A stretch of DNA of 64,000 bases, from NCBI GenBank assembly GCA_024743215.1, contig JANSWZ010000009.1, forward strand, positions 62,001 to 126,000. The letters run 5' to 3'. The stretch's first letter is position 1; each line of letters opens with the position of its first letter. Shown one piece after another: positions 45,678-55,909 of the stretch. A model generated the notes under the pieces. That model made no database searches and had not been told where the DNA came from. It was given only the letters and a program-made list of their open reading frames with translations. The translations under genes were made by a program, and so were the position numbers. The DNA is from Alphaproteobacteria bacterium. Its GTDB lineage: Bacteria; Pseudomonadota; Alphaproteobacteria; Rhizobiales; GCA-2746425.

Positions 45678-46199
45678 TTACCACTTTCGCCAACTTAGCC
45701 CCATTGTTGCGGCGAGGGCTTCAGGGCAACCAGCCTGAACACGGCTGCGATATGCGCGGACAGATAGCCCGTTTTCCAGCGCAATTACTTCCCATTCATC
45801 ATCCGGATTATGCGCCAATTCCCGCACCCCTTCAGTTGCTGCTCTTTCATTCGACCAACCTCTTTTGATCCGCTGTTTGAAGGTTTGGAATGCTATCCCA
45901 TTTTCTTCAGCAAATGGCCATGCTGGAAGGCCATTCTCTAATGTAGCCAAGTCATCACGACGCCGATTTTCAAAGGCAGCACGATCAAATGGGTATTGAG
46001 TATGCTCGCAGGGAACAGTCCACACCTTCGCTCCATTCTCAGCGTCCTCTAAACTCACCGCTGAAGCATCATTCAAAGGAAATGGCTTCAGGCCATAGCG
46101 GCTACAAAGCCACCAGGCATCTTCGCGACTTGCAGCTTTGCCGATTGTCTGACCGCCCAATGGAGCAACATCGTTGATCATCAATTCTCTCCGTTTCAA
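45678..46199 (-). CDS. Hypothetical protein with two HTH-like repeats
   Basis: 173 residues (or 167 from the second methionine). The C-terminal part holds two 26-residue repeats, 99-124 and 142-167, with the shared pattern ENG[IL]xxxx[FY]xxR[IV]xxG[WC]xxxxAATxG. This resembles the short HTH-like units in phage and plasmid DNA-binding proteins. The N-terminal half (WWLCSRYGLKPFPLND; VPCEHTQYPFDRAAF) is not recognised. It stands alone, convergent to the KAP NTPase gene. Likely DNA-binding, target unknown. Confidence 0.6.
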   Translation of the reverse strand: MKRRELMINDVAPLGGQTIGKAASREDAWWLCSRYGLKPFPLNDASAVSLEDAENGAKVWTVPCEHTQYPFDRAAFENRRRDDLATLENGLPAWPFAEENGIAFQTFKQRIKRGWSNERAATEGVRELAHNPDDEWEVIALENGLSVRAYRSRVQAGCPEALAATMGLSWRKW

Positions 46200-46762
46200 A
46201 AATATTGTGAGTGGCTCGCTTAGTGTGCTGTGTTTGACTAAATGTAAGCATTCGGGACCGCCGGGAAAACAGATGGCGCAGTTCTTTTATCTCGAGATAA
46301 CAAACGGCTACTACGCCATCGACCTGTTAGTTCAATCAAGTAAAGGATTCGGGTTTGCGGCGAACGTCCGGAAAGTGGGCTGCAACCGCAGAAACTAAAC
46401 GACGATCCCAATGTCGGCTCTAGGCCGAAGTCACCATCAAATTCAGATTTTCTTGTAGCAGGAACACCGGTCCCGCCTCGCACCTTTGTAGTGTTGAACA
46501 TCGATCTTGAGAAAGGGCTTTGTGGCCAACGCGCAGTTGCCGCTTCTTCCGTTGAATCTCTTGATTGCAGCCCAACTTCAAATGAATCTGGTGACGACAA
46601 TGGCGGTTGGAAAAAGGCCTGCAGAAGATTGGCTTTTGAGTTCAGGTGAAGAAAGTGCCAATCATGGAAATTCGACAGGTGGACGGTTTGGCGGCGCAGG
46701 AAACAAAGGGTTTAAAGCCATAATCCAGTTCTGAATTGTCACCAAATCATGGTTGTGAACCG
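46200..46762. other. Spacer with open but unassignable frames
   Basis: Short open frames occur on the plus strand, including one of about 90 codons from roughly 46390 to 46650 without a start codon, but none shows family features. It may be a gene remnant at the edge of the accessory patch. No terminator or repeat was identified. Confidence 0.4.
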
Positions 46763-48127
46763 TTAGCCCATTTCCTGGGGCGCATCCTCTTTCAGCAGAT
46801 CCTGATCCCCCAATTGCGCGCGCTCTTCCTCGACGATTTCCGCAATGCCTTCGTCGGCAGAGATGTCTGCCTCTTCAACCGGGGGCAGTTTTTTCTTGGC
46901 CGCCGGAGCCGGTTTGGAAGGCGGCGCTGATTTTGCATCGGTGAGCGTGACGCGATAGCCCGGTTCAGGAAGTTCAAATCCGGCATTTTCCAGGGCGCGC
47001 ATGATCAGCCGTATGGCCTGACCGCGCGCCAGTGGCATGCTGGTTTCGCGTTGATCCACCCAGCCTGCATAGCGAAGCTGAACGGTCGAATCCCCAAGCT
47101 TTTCAATACGGGCTTCAGGCTGGGGTTTCGTCAAAATGAAATCCAGACCTTTCAGGACGTCATGTCCGATATCAACCGCTTTCTGCAAATCACCATTGGG
47201 TGCAATACCCAGTTCAACCACAAACATGCGTTCAGGGTGGCGGGTGTAATTTGTGATCACGCTTTTGAACACGGTGGCATTGGGAATGCGGATATGATTG
47301 CCGTCCAGACTGAGCAGCACGGTCGCACGTGACGTCAACATGATGACGTGGCCTTGATGCCCGTCAATCTCCACATAATCCTTTGGCCGGAACGGTTGGC
47401 GCAGGCTGAGCAGGATACTGGCAATATAGTTTTCAACGGTGTCACGCACCGCAAAGCCAACCGCAAGTCCGACGATGCCTGCCGCCCCCAGAACCGTTCC
47501 AATGACGGCGCTGGCCCCCAGAATATCCAGAGCCAGCACAAGGCCAAGCCCCAAAAACACCAGACGCAGGATCTGGCGCAGGAGATCGGAGATAAAGGCG
47601 TTTGGTGCAATTTTTTCAAACGGCCATCGACGCGCAGCAAGCCACCAGCCAAAGATGCTGACGATTGCGAAAACAAGAAGCGCCACTGTCAGCAGGGGAA
47701 TGTAGTTGAGCGCCTGTAGCAGGCGGGTTGAGAGCCGTTCCATGACAGGGACAATGCGTTCGGATACCGAGGTTTCTTCCTGCAACTGATTTGAAACAGT
47801 CACGACCCCTTCAACGCGGGCGGCCAGAGCTTCAGCCTGATCTATGGCAACCTGATCCGGCAACGCACCTTGCAGCAAAACCACGCCGGAGCGGACGGAT
47901 ACCCTGACCGCTTTCAAGGCATCGATCTCTGCAAAAATCCCGGAAATTCGGCTTGCAATGGCGCTGTCGGAGGGAATGTCCCGCCCGGCAGCAATGGTTT
48001 CGCCGCTCATCACATCCATCGTCACCGGCGCATTATCGTCACCCGTTAGCTCTTCGACAGATGTTTGCGCCAAAGCGCCAGTGGCTATGCTTGTAATGAT
48101 CAGAAGAAGAGCCAGAATAAACCGCAT
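46763..48127 (-). CDS. Small-conductance mechanosensitive channel (MscS) with BON domain
   Basis: 454 residues: a signal peptide (LALLLIITSIATGALAQ), a periplasmic BON domain (about 55-120, IASRISGIFAEIDALKAVRV and GVVTVSNQL), three membrane helices (about 140-235) and the MscS pore and beta domain (GAAGIVGLAVGFAVRDTVEN, FRPKDYVEIDGHQGHV, HIRIPNATVFKSVITNYTR). The C-terminus is a long acidic Pro/Lys-rich extension. It opens under membrane tension to release solutes during osmotic downshock. The BON domain may attach it to the envelope. Transcribed alone, divergent from the peptide importer. Confidence 0.9.
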   Translation of the reverse strand: MRFILALLLIITSIATGALAQTSVEELTGDDNAPVTMDVMSGETIAAGRDIPSDSAIASRISGIFAEIDALKAVRVSVRSGVVLLQGALPDQVAIDQAEALAARVEGVVTVSNQLQEETSVSERIVPVMERLSTRLLQALNYIPLLTVALLVFAIVSIFGWWLAARRWPFEKIAPNAFISDLLRQILRLVFLGLGLVLALDILGASAVIGTVLGAAGIVGLAVGFAVRDTVENYIASILLSLRQPFRPKDYVEIDGHQGHVIMLTSRATVLLSLDGNHIRIPNATVFKSVITNYTRHPERMFVVELGIAPNGDLQKAVDIGHDVLKGLDFILTKPQPEARIEKLGDSTVQLRYAGWVDQRETSMPLARGQAIRLIMRALENAGFELPEPGYRVTLTDAKSAPPSKPAPAAKKKLPPVEEADISADEGIAEIVEEERAQLGDQDLLKEDAPQEMG

Positions 48128-48364
48128 GGCTGACCTTGTTTGCAGGTGGACTGAGTTTGGACTTTAGCCAGATACCACAAAGCGCAGTGCAAGGCGATCT
48201 TAGGCGGTGTGGCCGGCAATTCTAATTCAAAACCACTCTACTGAAAGGTGCAGTTTGTGATTGTGTGCCGCTTTCACTCAAGCTATCGTTACCTCAGGGT
48301 TCAATGTGTTGCAACGATAACATATTGTTTTAAATGAATTTTTAGAAATAAGGAGACCTTCAAA

Positions 48365-49945
48365 ATGTATCACGGCTTCTTGAAATCGATAGCAGCATTT
48401 GCTGTTTCGGCAGTTCTGCTTTCCCCATTGTCGGCAGCAACATTGAATATTCACAATGGCGGCGATCCTACGTCGCTGGATCCGCATAAGGTTTCCGGTG
48501 ATTGGGAAAACCGGATCGTCGGCGATATATTTGAAGGCCTTTTGACCGAAGACCGCGGTGCTCAGCCAATTCCCGGACAGGCGGAAAGCTGGACCATTTC
48601 GGAAGACGGTCTGACCTACACATTCAGCCTGCGCGAGGGCATCGCGTGGAGTGATGGAACTCCGGTTACAGCTGGAGATTTTGAATTTGCACTCCAGCGG
48701 CTCATGGACCCGGCAACAGCTGCGGACTACGCTTATCTGCAATACCCGATCATGAATGCCGAAGAGATCAATGGCGGCACAATCGCTGATCTGGGCGCGT
48801 TGGGTGTCAAAGCTCTGGACGACAGGACCCTTGAAATCACGCTGAAACAGCCGACGCCTTATTTTCTGGGCGCGCTGACCCACTACACCGCCTATCCGGT
48901 GCCAAGGCATGTTGTCGAGGAGAAGGGTGCCGACTGGGTCAAACTCGAGAACATTGTCACCAATGGCCCTTACCGGCCCACTGAATGGGTTCCTGGTTCT
49001 CACGTGACAACGGTCAAGAATGACACCCATTACGATGCAGAAAATCTGAAAATCGAAAGCGCAAAATTTTTCGTTCTGGAAGATGAATCCGCCGCCCTGA
49101 AGCGTTATCGCGCCGGTGATTTCGACATCATGACCGAGTTTCCAACCGATCAGTATGAATGGATGCAGACCAACATGCCGGGCGAGCCTCAGGTCGCGGC
49201 GTTTGCCGGGCTGTATTACTATGTGGTCAACCACAACAAGCCACCTTTCGACAATGCAGATGTGCGGCAGGCACTGGCGATGTCGATCAATCGGGAAGTG
49301 ATTGGCCCTCAGATTCTGGGCACTGGCGAATTGCCAGCCTATTCCTGGGTGCCGCCAGGGATGGCCAATTACGGCGAGCCTGCCTATTTCAGCTGGAAAG
49401 ATTTGCCCTACGGCGAGAAAGTCGCCGAAGCCAAGGCTTTACTGGAAAAAGCCGGGTTTGATGCCAGCAATCCACTGGCGCTTCAATTGCGTTACAACAC
49501 CAATGAAAACCACAAGCGGATTGCAGTTGCGGTTGCGGCCATGTGGAAGCAACTGGGCATTGAAGTGAGCCTCTATAACACAGAGGTGAAGGTGCATTAT
49601 GATGAATTGCAGCGCAATATTCTCGATATTGGGCGCGCTGGCTGGCTGGCCGATTACAATGACGCATACAATTTTCTCAACCTTTTGGAATCGGACATTC
49701 CGAACAATTACGGACGCTTCAGCAATGCGGAGTTCGATGCGTTGATGACACAGTCCAATGGCATTGTTGATCTGGAAAAACGGGCCGATCTGATGAAACA
49801 GGCAGAGCAAATTGCCCTGGACCAGACAGCCGCCATCCCAATCTACTATTATCTGTCACGCAATGTTGTGTCGCCGAAGGTCAAGGGCTTTGAAAACAAC
49901 GTCTTCGACATTCACCGCACAAGATGGCTGGAGCTTGCCGAATAA
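48365..49945 (+). CDS. Oligopeptide-type ABC substrate-binding protein (SBP_bac_5)
   Basis: 526 residues with a signal peptide (AFAVSAVLLSPLSAATLN). Family features: NGGDPTSLDPHKVSGDWEN, GIAWSDGTPVTAGDFEFALQ, and the late FLNLLESDIPNNYG. No lipobox cysteine, so it is a soluble periplasmic receptor. It captures peptides, or possibly opine-like or sugar-like solutes as in other family members. First gene of a complete importer operon. GGAG precedes the ATG. Confidence 0.93.
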   Translation: MYHGFLKSIAAFAVSAVLLSPLSAATLNIHNGGDPTSLDPHKVSGDWENRIVGDIFEGLLTEDRGAQPIPGQAESWTISEDGLTYTFSLREGIAWSDGTPVTAGDFEFALQRLMDPATAADYAYLQYPIMNAEEINGGTIADLGALGVKALDDRTLEITLKQPTPYFLGALTHYTAYPVPRHVVEEKGADWVKLENIVTNGPYRPTEWVPGSHVTTVKNDTHYDAENLKIESAKFFVLEDESAALKRYRAGDFDIMTEFPTDQYEWMQTNMPGEPQVAAFAGLYYYVVNHNKPPFDNADVRQALAMSINREVIGPQILGTGELPAYSWVPPGMANYGEPAYFSWKDLPYGEKVAEAKALLEKAGFDASNPLALQLRYNTNENHKRIAVAVAAMWKQLGIEVSLYNTEVKVHYDELQRNILDIGRAGWLADYNDAYNFLNLLESDIPNNYGRFSNAEFDALMTQSNGIVDLEKRADLMKQAEQIALDQTAAIPIYYYLSRNVVSPKVKGFENNVFDIHRTRWLELAE

Positions 49946-50028
49946 GCTATTTGGATTTGTCTCTGCCAGACTTTGCAACAGCGCGTAGCCCGACCTGTTT
50001 TTGAAGTCCGGCAGGGACCACACCAACC

Positions 50029-50952
50029 ATGTTGCTTTACGCACTCAAGCGGTTCCTCACCACAATCCCGGTTCTCTGGATTGCCATTACGGTCTGTTTT
50101 TTCATTCTGCGGTTGGCTCCGGGCGGACCGTTCGATGGCGAGCGTCCCCTGCCGCCAGCAGTGAAACAAAATCTGGAAGCACATTACAATCTCGACAAAC
50201 CTCTGATCCAGCAATATGCGATCTATGTTGGCAATGTGCTGCAGGGCGATTTGGGGCCTTCCTTCGTAAATGAAGATTTCAGCGTTGCAGAGCAGCTGAA
50301 ACTGGGCTTGCCTTACACCATCATCATTGGCGGCACAGCATTCATTGTGGCTGTTTTCTTTGGTATTTTTGCTGGCATCTATGGTGCACTCTGGCGAAAT
50401 TCCCTGCCTGATTATGCCCTGGCCAGCCTCATATTGCTGGGGTTGATCCTGCCCAATTTCCTGCTCGCGCCAATTTTCCAGCTGACATTCGGCGTTGAGC
50501 TTGGCTGGCTTCCCGTGGGCGGTTGGGGCAATGGCGAGTTGCGCTATATTGTTCTGCCAGTTGCCGTATTGGCCTTGCCGCACATCGCCCGTATTTCCCG
50601 CCTGATGCGCGGCGCCATGATTGAAGTCCTGCATTCCAATTTCATCCGCACCGCGCGCTCCAAGGGGCTGAACACAGCGCCCATTGTCTTGCGCCATGCT
50701 CTGAAACCGGCATTGATGCCCGTCGTGTCCTATCTGGGACCGGCAGCTGGTTACCTGCTGACCGGCTCTATCGTGGTCGAAACCATTTTCGGATTGCCGG
50801 GGATCGGGCGCTATTTCATCAATGCGGCGCTTAACCGGGATTACGGCATGGTGCTTGGAACCGTGATTTTTTACATGGTTCTGATTGTCATGCTCAACCT
50901 CATTGTCGACATTCTCTATGCTTGGCTTGATCCGAAAGTGACGAGCCAATGA
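50029..50952 (+). CDS. ABC importer permease, OppB/DppB type
   Basis: 307 residues. Starts with the family form MLLYALKRFLTTIPVLW, has six helices, and carries the coupling loop NFIRTARSKGLNTAPIVLRH, where the EAA-type motif is changed to RTARSKGL as usual in this branch. It forms half of the channel with the next gene product. The end overlaps the next gene by four bases. A CAGGGA sequence lies upstream of the ATG. Confidence 0.93.
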   Translation: MLLYALKRFLTTIPVLWIAITVCFFILRLAPGGPFDGERPLPPAVKQNLEAHYNLDKPLIQQYAIYVGNVLQGDLGPSFVNEDFSVAEQLKLGLPYTIIIGGTAFIVAVFFGIFAGIYGALWRNSLPDYALASLILLGLILPNFLLAPIFQLTFGVELGWLPVGGWGNGELRYIVLPVAVLALPHIARISRLMRGAMIEVLHSNFIRTARSKGLNTAPIVLRHALKPALMPVVSYLGPAAGYLLTGSIVVETIFGLPGIGRYFINAALNRDYGMVLGTVIFYMVLIVMLNLIVDILYAWLDPKVTSQ

Positions 50953-51860
50953 TCGGGCGCTCCTATCGCCAAGAGGCAGCCGATGTTGCCCAAACTGTCT
51001 TGACTGCTCCAAAGGGACGCAGCCTGACGCAGGATGCACTGAGGCGCTTTCGCAGCAACAAAGCGGCCATGACCGGTGTGGTTCTGTTGGTCCTGCTGAT
51101 TCTGGCAGCTTTTATCGGACCATCACTGCTGCCTTACAATTATGAAGACCCCGACTGGAACGCCTTCCGCGCACCGCCATCATTTGAAAGCGGGCACTAT
51201 TTCGGGACCGATCAGAACGGACGCGATCTTCTGGCGCGCACCTTGTTCGGCACGCGCATTTCTCTGGCCGTCGCTCTGGTTGCAACTCTGGTTTCAGTGG
51301 TGATTGGTGTCACCTATGGCGCGTTTGCCGGATATCTCGGCGGTCGGATTGATCAGGCGATGATGCGTTTTGTCGATATCATTTATGCGCTGCCTTACAT
51401 CCTGTTTGTCATTCTGCTGATGGTGATTTTCGGGCGCAATGTGTTTTTGCTGTTCGCCGCCATCGGCGCGCTGGAATGGTTGACGATGGCACGCATTGTC
51501 CGAGGGCAGACCCTGTCGATCCGTCGGCGCGAATACATCGAAGCTGCGCGCGCCTCGGGACAAAGCACACCGGCCATCATCTTCAGACACATCGTGCCCA
51601 ATCTGGTGGGACCGGTGGTTATCTATGCCGCTCTGACTGTGCCGGAAATCGTCGCGACCGAAAGCTTCCTGTCCTATCTTGGCTTTGGCGTTCAGGAGCC
51701 ATTGACCTCGCTTGGTACCCTGATTGCTGCTGGTGCAAATGTGTTTGAAGTCATGCCTTGGCTGCTCTGGTTCCCGGCAGGCTTTCTGGTGACATTGTTG
51801 CTCAGTCTGCTGTTCATTGGTGATGGCCTGCGCGATGCATTTGATCCAAAGGATCATTAG
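50949..51860 (+). CDS. ABC importer permease, OppC/DppC type
   Basis: 303 residues. The cytoplasmic N-terminus (TQDALRRFRSNKAAMTGVVL) leads into the OppC_N helix; later features are HYFGTDQNGRDLLARTLFG and the coupling loop YIEAARASGQSTPAIIFRHI. It forms the other half of the channel with the OppB-type protein. The ATG overlaps the upstream stop (ATGA), and the next gene starts at the base after its stop codon, showing strict coupling. Confidence 0.94.
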   Translation: MIGRSYRQEAADVAQTVLTAPKGRSLTQDALRRFRSNKAAMTGVVLLVLLILAAFIGPSLLPYNYEDPDWNAFRAPPSFESGHYFGTDQNGRDLLARTLFGTRISLAVALVATLVSVVIGVTYGAFAGYLGGRIDQAMMRFVDIIYALPYILFVILLMVIFGRNVFLLFAAIGALEWLTMARIVRGQTLSIRRREYIEAARASGQSTPAIIFRHIVPNLVGPVVIYAALTVPEIVATESFLSYLGFGVQEPLTSLGTLIAAGANVFEVMPWLLWFPAGFLVTLLLSLLFIGDGLRDAFDPKDH

Positions 51861-53684
51861 ATGGTGACCAGTCATCCATTGCTCAGCATTCGTGATCTCC
51901 ATGTGGATTTCAAGACCCATGATGGTCTTGTGGAAGCTGTCCAGGGCGTCAATTGTGATATTCTGCCAGGTGAGTGTTTGGGCATTGTCGGTGAATCCGG
52001 GTCCGGCAAAAGCCAGACCTTTCTGGCCGCAATGGGCTTGCTGCACAGAAATGGTATCGCGCGCGGTACGGTGGATTTTCAGGGCGCTGATCTGCTCGCC
52101 ATGGACAGCAAGGCTCTGAACCAAATCCGTGGTCGCGCCATATCCATGATTTTTCAGGACCCGCTCACGTCGCTGACGCCGCATCTGAAAGTCGGCATGC
52201 AGATGCGTGAAGTTCTGAAAACCCATCAGCAGATGAGTGGCGCTGACGCCGACGCCAAATGCCTTGAATGGTTGCAACGGGTACACATCCCGCTCGCCAG
52301 CCAGCGTTTGCGGCAATACCCGCATGAATTGTCGGGGGGTATGCGTCAGCGGGTTATGATCGCAATGGCCATGTTATGTGATCCCAAATTGCTGATCGCA
52401 GATGAACCAACCACCGCTCTGGATGTGACCATTCAGGCTGAGATCCTGGATCTGATGGACGAGTTGCGCCGGGATCACGGCACAGCCATTGCCCTCATCA
52501 CCCATGATATGGGCGTCGTGGCACGCATGTGCGACCGCATTCAGGTGATGCGCCACGGGCGTTATGTCGAGGAAGGCTCGGCAGATGACATCTTCTACGC
52601 GCCGCAAAATGACTACACAAAAATGCTGTTGGAGGCCATGCCACGTCTCGACGGCAAGTCAGGGTCGGATCGGCAAATCAAACCGTATCAACCGCGCTTG
52701 GAGCAGACAGATTTTCTGAACGTCGATGATCTGAAGGTTCATTTCCAGATCAGTAACGGCCTCTTCGCAAAACCCGCCTTGTTGCGTGCCGTTGATGGTG
52801 TGAGTTTCGCTTTGAAACCCGGGGAAACGATCGGCATTGTTGGTGAATCCGGATCAGGAAAATCCACTCTCGCACGCGCTGTCCTGCAATTGATCCCCCC
52901 AACCTTTGGCGCAGTGACCTGGCTTGGTTCCAATCTGACCGCGCTGGACCGACAGGCCATGAAGCAGAAGCGGAAAGATTTGCAGATTGTGTTTCAGGAC
53001 CCGATGGCAAGTCTCAACCCGGCCATGACCATCGGCGATTCCATTATGGAGCCACTGCGCATCTTTCAACGTGACGCCACAAAGGCTGATCGCAAGGCCC
53101 TCATTGCAGCACAGATGGAACGGGTCGGGCTGGAACCGGCCATGATCAACCGGTATCCGCACGAACTATCTGGCGGCCAAAACCAGCGTGTTGGCATTGC
53201 CCGGGCCACTATTCTAAAGCCCAAACTGGTTATTTGTGACGAGGCAGTATCAGCGCTGGATGTCTCCATACAGGCGCAGATACTGGATTTGCTCGGCGGC
53301 TTACAGGCTGAATCCGATTTGTCTTACCTGTTTATTTCTCACGATCTGTCTGTGGTTCGGGAGATATCCCATCGCATTCTTGTCATGTATCTGGGCAGTG
53401 TGGTGGAAATGGCCAATCGCGACGATTTATTCAAAAACCCTCAGCATCCTTACACAAGGCAACTCATTTCAGCGGTTCCGATTCCTGATCCCCAAATCGA
53501 AAAAAGTCGCAAACGCCTGCGGTTGAAGGGCGAACTGACCTCGCCGATTGATCCCATGGCGCGGCTGCGGTTTTTGCCATCTCGAATGGGCGACCAAAAA
53601 CCCTATCTGCCAAAGCTGCTGGAACGCTTGCCAGACCACTTTGTGGCCGAACATGACCCGCTTGAAGATCTGTTGCTGGAGTAG
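51861..53684 (+). CDS. Fused double ABC ATPase (OppD-OppF type)
   Basis: 607 residues carrying two ATPase domains. Domain one (about 1-260): Walker [11 protein letters not shown], signature LSGGMRQR, Walker [13 protein letters not shown]. Domain two (about 285-560): Walker [11 protein letters not shown], signature LSGGQNQR, Walker [13 protein letters not shown], with alanine in the place of the usual proline. Each domain is followed by an oligopeptide-type C-terminal extension. One polypeptide replaces the usual OppD/OppF pair and powers the two permeases upstream. Confidence 0.95.
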   Translation: MVTSHPLLSIRDLHVDFKTHDGLVEAVQGVNCDILPGECLGIVGESGSGKSQTFLAAMGLLHRNGIARGTVDFQGADLLAMDSKALNQIRGRAISMIFQDPLTSLTPHLKVGMQMREVLKTHQQMSGADADAKCLEWLQRVHIPLASQRLRQYPHELSGGMRQRVMIAMAMLCDPKLLIADEPTTALDVTIQAEILDLMDELRRDHGTAIALITHDMGVVARMCDRIQVMRHGRYVEEGSADDIFYAPQNDYTKMLLEAMPRLDGKSGSDRQIKPYQPRLEQTDFLNVDDLKVHFQISNGLFAKPALLRAVDGVSFALKPGETIGIVGESGSGKSTLARAVLQLIPPTFGAVTWLGSNLTALDRQAMKQKRKDLQIVFQDPMASLNPAMTIGDSIMEPLRIFQRDATKADRKALIAAQMERVGLEPAMINRYPHELSGGQNQRVGIARATILKPKLVICDEAVSALDVSIQAQILDLLGGLQAESDLSYLFISHDLSVVREISHRILVMYLGSVVEMANRDDLFKNPQHPYTRQLISAVPIPDPQIEKSRKRLRLKGELTSPIDPMARLRFLPSRMGDQKPYLPKLLERLPDHFVAEHDPLEDLLLE

Positions 53685-53755
53685 CTGTATCAGGCGACTT
53701 GACACCGTCCTGAGTGGGCACCAACATTGAGGCGTTTCCGGCCTTGGGAGGATTT

Positions 53756-53923
53756 ATGGAAATCGACGGAACAACAATCGCCTGGTATGCTGTGGTTTGC
53801 GGCATTCTTTCGGGCCTGGCCCCAAGTCTGGGCGGACTGGGATTGCGATTGGCAATTGGCGGCGGGGTTGGCATTTTTGCGGCCAGTGTGCTCCCGGCCA
53901 TTCGCGGCATGATGGGTTACTAG
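53756..53923 (+). CDS. Small hydrophobic membrane protein
   Basis: 55 residues from the ATG at 53756, which has GGGAGGA just upstream (an earlier in-frame ATG at 53714 lacks this). Two hydrophobic segments (TIAWYAVVCGILSGLAP and LAIGGGVGIFAASVLPAIRG) joined by a short glycine-rich turn suggest a hairpin in the membrane. I do not recognise a family. It follows the importer operon by 71 bases and may be co-transcribed. Confidence 0.55.
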   Translation: MEIDGTTIAWYAVVCGILSGLAPSLGGLGLRLAIGGGVGIFAASVLPAIRGMMGY

Positions 53924-54074
53924 AGTATTTTTGGTTCATGCAGTGGGATTTGTGCGGCTGCTGGATATCGTTCCGATCTACTTGTAGTAGAGAGAATTGC
54001 GGCGTAAGCTGTGACTCACCAGCAACGTCCCAATTCGGTCAAATGATCCCGTATAACAATTAACGTTCTAGTGG

Positions 54075-54869
54075 GTGCATTCATGCATCCTTACGCATGC
54101 CAAAGGACTGGTGTTACAAGCATTGGAACAAGCCGTGCATCAAACAAAAATGGTCTGTCATCGGGGCGCACGACTGAGTGCGCCTGAAAACACATTTGCT
54201 TCCGCCGAAACGGCGCTCAAACTGGGCGGTTCGATTATTGAACTGGACATCCATCAGTCGGCAGATGGAGTGCTTTACGTCTTGCATGACGACACTGTCG
54301 ACCGCACGACCAATGGTTCGGGTCCCATTTCCGAGCTAAGCAGCACTGAGATTGATGGACTGGATGCGGGACGCTGGTTTGCGCCGCGCTTTGAAGGCGA
54401 GGTTATACCGCGTCTTGAACCCTATCTTGCGGCCTTTGCCGACCGAGCTGGCTTCTATCTGGAAATCAAACGGGCGGATTGCGAGCAGGTCGCACGCGTG
54501 GTGCGCAAGCTTGACATTGCAGACCGCTGCTTCACCTTTTCCTTTGATCCACAGATGCGCCAACAGATGTATCAGCACTGTTCCGACGTGCGCCGCATGG
54601 TACATTGGAGCGATGCAGGCAGCCCGGAAGCTGCCATAGAGGAACACCACGCCAGCATGGTGGAGTTCAATACAGATTCGTTTGACGCATCCCGGATTTA
54701 TGAATGTCAGGCTGCCGGTCTTGAAGTGATGTTCTACACCGACAAGCCTGATGAAGAGCGCTTTCACGAGGCGCTGGAAATGCGTATGAATTACGTCAAT
54801 ATCGACTATATTGCGCTTTTCCAGCAGCTCAGATCAGACTATGAGAGCAGCATCGGAACCGCGCCTTAG
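54075..54869 (+). CDS. Glycerophosphodiester phosphodiesterase
   Basis: GDPD-family TIM-barrel enzyme. Signatures are CHRGARLSAPENTFASAETA (catalytic HRG and PENT), IIELDIHQSADGVLYVLHDD (metal-binding E-x-D and the second catalytic histidine) and FYLEIKRADC (LEIK). It hydrolyses glycerophosphodiesters to glycerol-3-phosphate and an alcohol; no signal peptide, so cytosolic. The start is unresolved: GTG 54075 is the longest form, while GTG 54111 with AAGGA nearby or ATG 54150 would bring the N-terminus nearer to family length. Confidence 0.85.
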   Translation: MHSCILTHAKGLVLQALEQAVHQTKMVCHRGARLSAPENTFASAETALKLGGSIIELDIHQSADGVLYVLHDDTVDRTTNGSGPISELSSTEIDGLDAGRWFAPRFEGEVIPRLEPYLAAFADRAGFYLEIKRADCEQVARVVRKLDIADRCFTFSFDPQMRQQMYQHCSDVRRMVHWSDAGSPEAAIEEHHASMVEFNTDSFDASRIYECQAAGLEVMFYTDKPDEERFHEALEMRMNYVNIDYIALFQQLRSDYESSIGTAP

Positions 54870-54942
54870 AGCCGCATCTCCCAATTGGGTCCAGGCCCTG
54901 ACTTCCCACAAGGTTTCAGCATTGGAAATTCTGCAAGTCCTG

Positions 54943-55830
54943 ATGGACCCCATTCTGCCGGTCTTTGCAATTATGGCCTTCGGGTTTGGCATGGGCCGGG
55001 CTGGCAAAACCAGCGTTGACGATGCACGTCTGCTGAACCGGTTTGCCATGTCTGTTTTGCTGCCGATCTATATTTTTGGGTTGATTGCAAATTCGTCAAT
55101 CCAGAGCTTCAGCCTTGCGCCTATTCTGGTCTATTTGCTGGTTCAGATCATCATATTCAGCTGTGGCTTCTGGGTGGCGCATCGTCTGTTCCGGCGCACG
55201 CGAAAAGAGTCGCTTCTATTGGGGTTTTGCGGGGTATTTGGCAACAATGCGCTGTATGTACTGCCCATGTCTGTTCTGCTCTACGGTGAAACCAACGTGC
55301 TGCCGATCAGCAGCATTGTGACCCTGGATGCGATTGTGGCCTTTGGCGGGGCCATGCTGGCGCTTCAGATCATCAGTCTTGGCAAGGTCAGTCCTGGCTC
55401 TGTTGCCCTGGGCATTGCCAAAGTTCCCATGCTTCAGGCCATTGTGGTTGGCCTTGTGTTCAACCTGGCCGGTTTCACCGTCCCGGCACCAGTGAATACC
55501 TTTGTCGGTTTTTCCGGGGCAGGCGCAGCACCGGTCGCTCTTTTTGCTTTGGGCGTCGTGCTTTCCCAGACAAGGTTCCGGCCGGACAAGGTGGTCATGA
55601 CCTTCACGCTGCTCAAGCTCATCATGTTTCCCGCATCCATGTGGCTTGGCCTGACATTGTCCGTGGGCACGGATAATGTCAGCAATCAGTTCATGCTGGC
55701 GGCCGCAGCGCCGGCCGGTGCCATGTCGTTCAGTCTGGCCATGCTCTATGATGTGCGTACAGATGATATTGCACAGGTCATTATTATAACTTGTGTTCTG
55801 TCTCTGATCACGCTTGCCGCATTTGCTTGA
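54943..55830 (+). CDS. AEC-family (auxin efflux carrier-like) transporter
   Basis: About 296 residues from the ATG at 54943, matching the usual family length and N-terminus (DPILPVFAIMAFGFGMGRAG); an upstream TTG at 54922 is also possible. Ten predicted helices in two halves; the helix-breaking segment FGNNALYVLPMSVLLYG matches the AEC core. Bacterial members move carboxylic acids such as malate or malonate; the substrate here is not known. It lies 73 bases after the phosphodiesterase stop. Confidence 0.85.
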   Translation: MDPILPVFAIMAFGFGMGRAGKTSVDDARLLNRFAMSVLLPIYIFGLIANSSIQSFSLAPILVYLLVQIIIFSCGFWVAHRLFRRTRKESLLLGFCGVFGNNALYVLPMSVLLYGETNVLPISSIVTLDAIVAFGGAMLALQIISLGKVSPGSVALGIAKVPMLQAIVVGLVFNLAGFTVPAPVNTFVGFSGAGAAPVALFALGVVLSQTRFRPDKVVMTFTLLKLIMFPASMWLGLTLSVGTDNVSNQFMLAAAAPAGAMSFSLAMLYDVRTDDIAQVIIITCVLSLITLAAFA

Positions 55831-55909
55831 CATGCCGATGTCTGCGAGACAGCATAGATTGCAAGCAACGATACAGACTGGGCAAACAAGCTAATTCGGG
55901 GATGGCACC

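Noticed and set aside
48278-49234. 318-codon minus-strand frame
   Set aside because: Antisense shadow of the peptide-binding protein gene; no domain features.
49912-51039. 375-codon minus-strand frame
   Set aside because: Shadow of the OppB/OppC permease genes; its product is rich in His, Gln and Arg with no family pattern, while the plus-strand frame is clearly a transporter.
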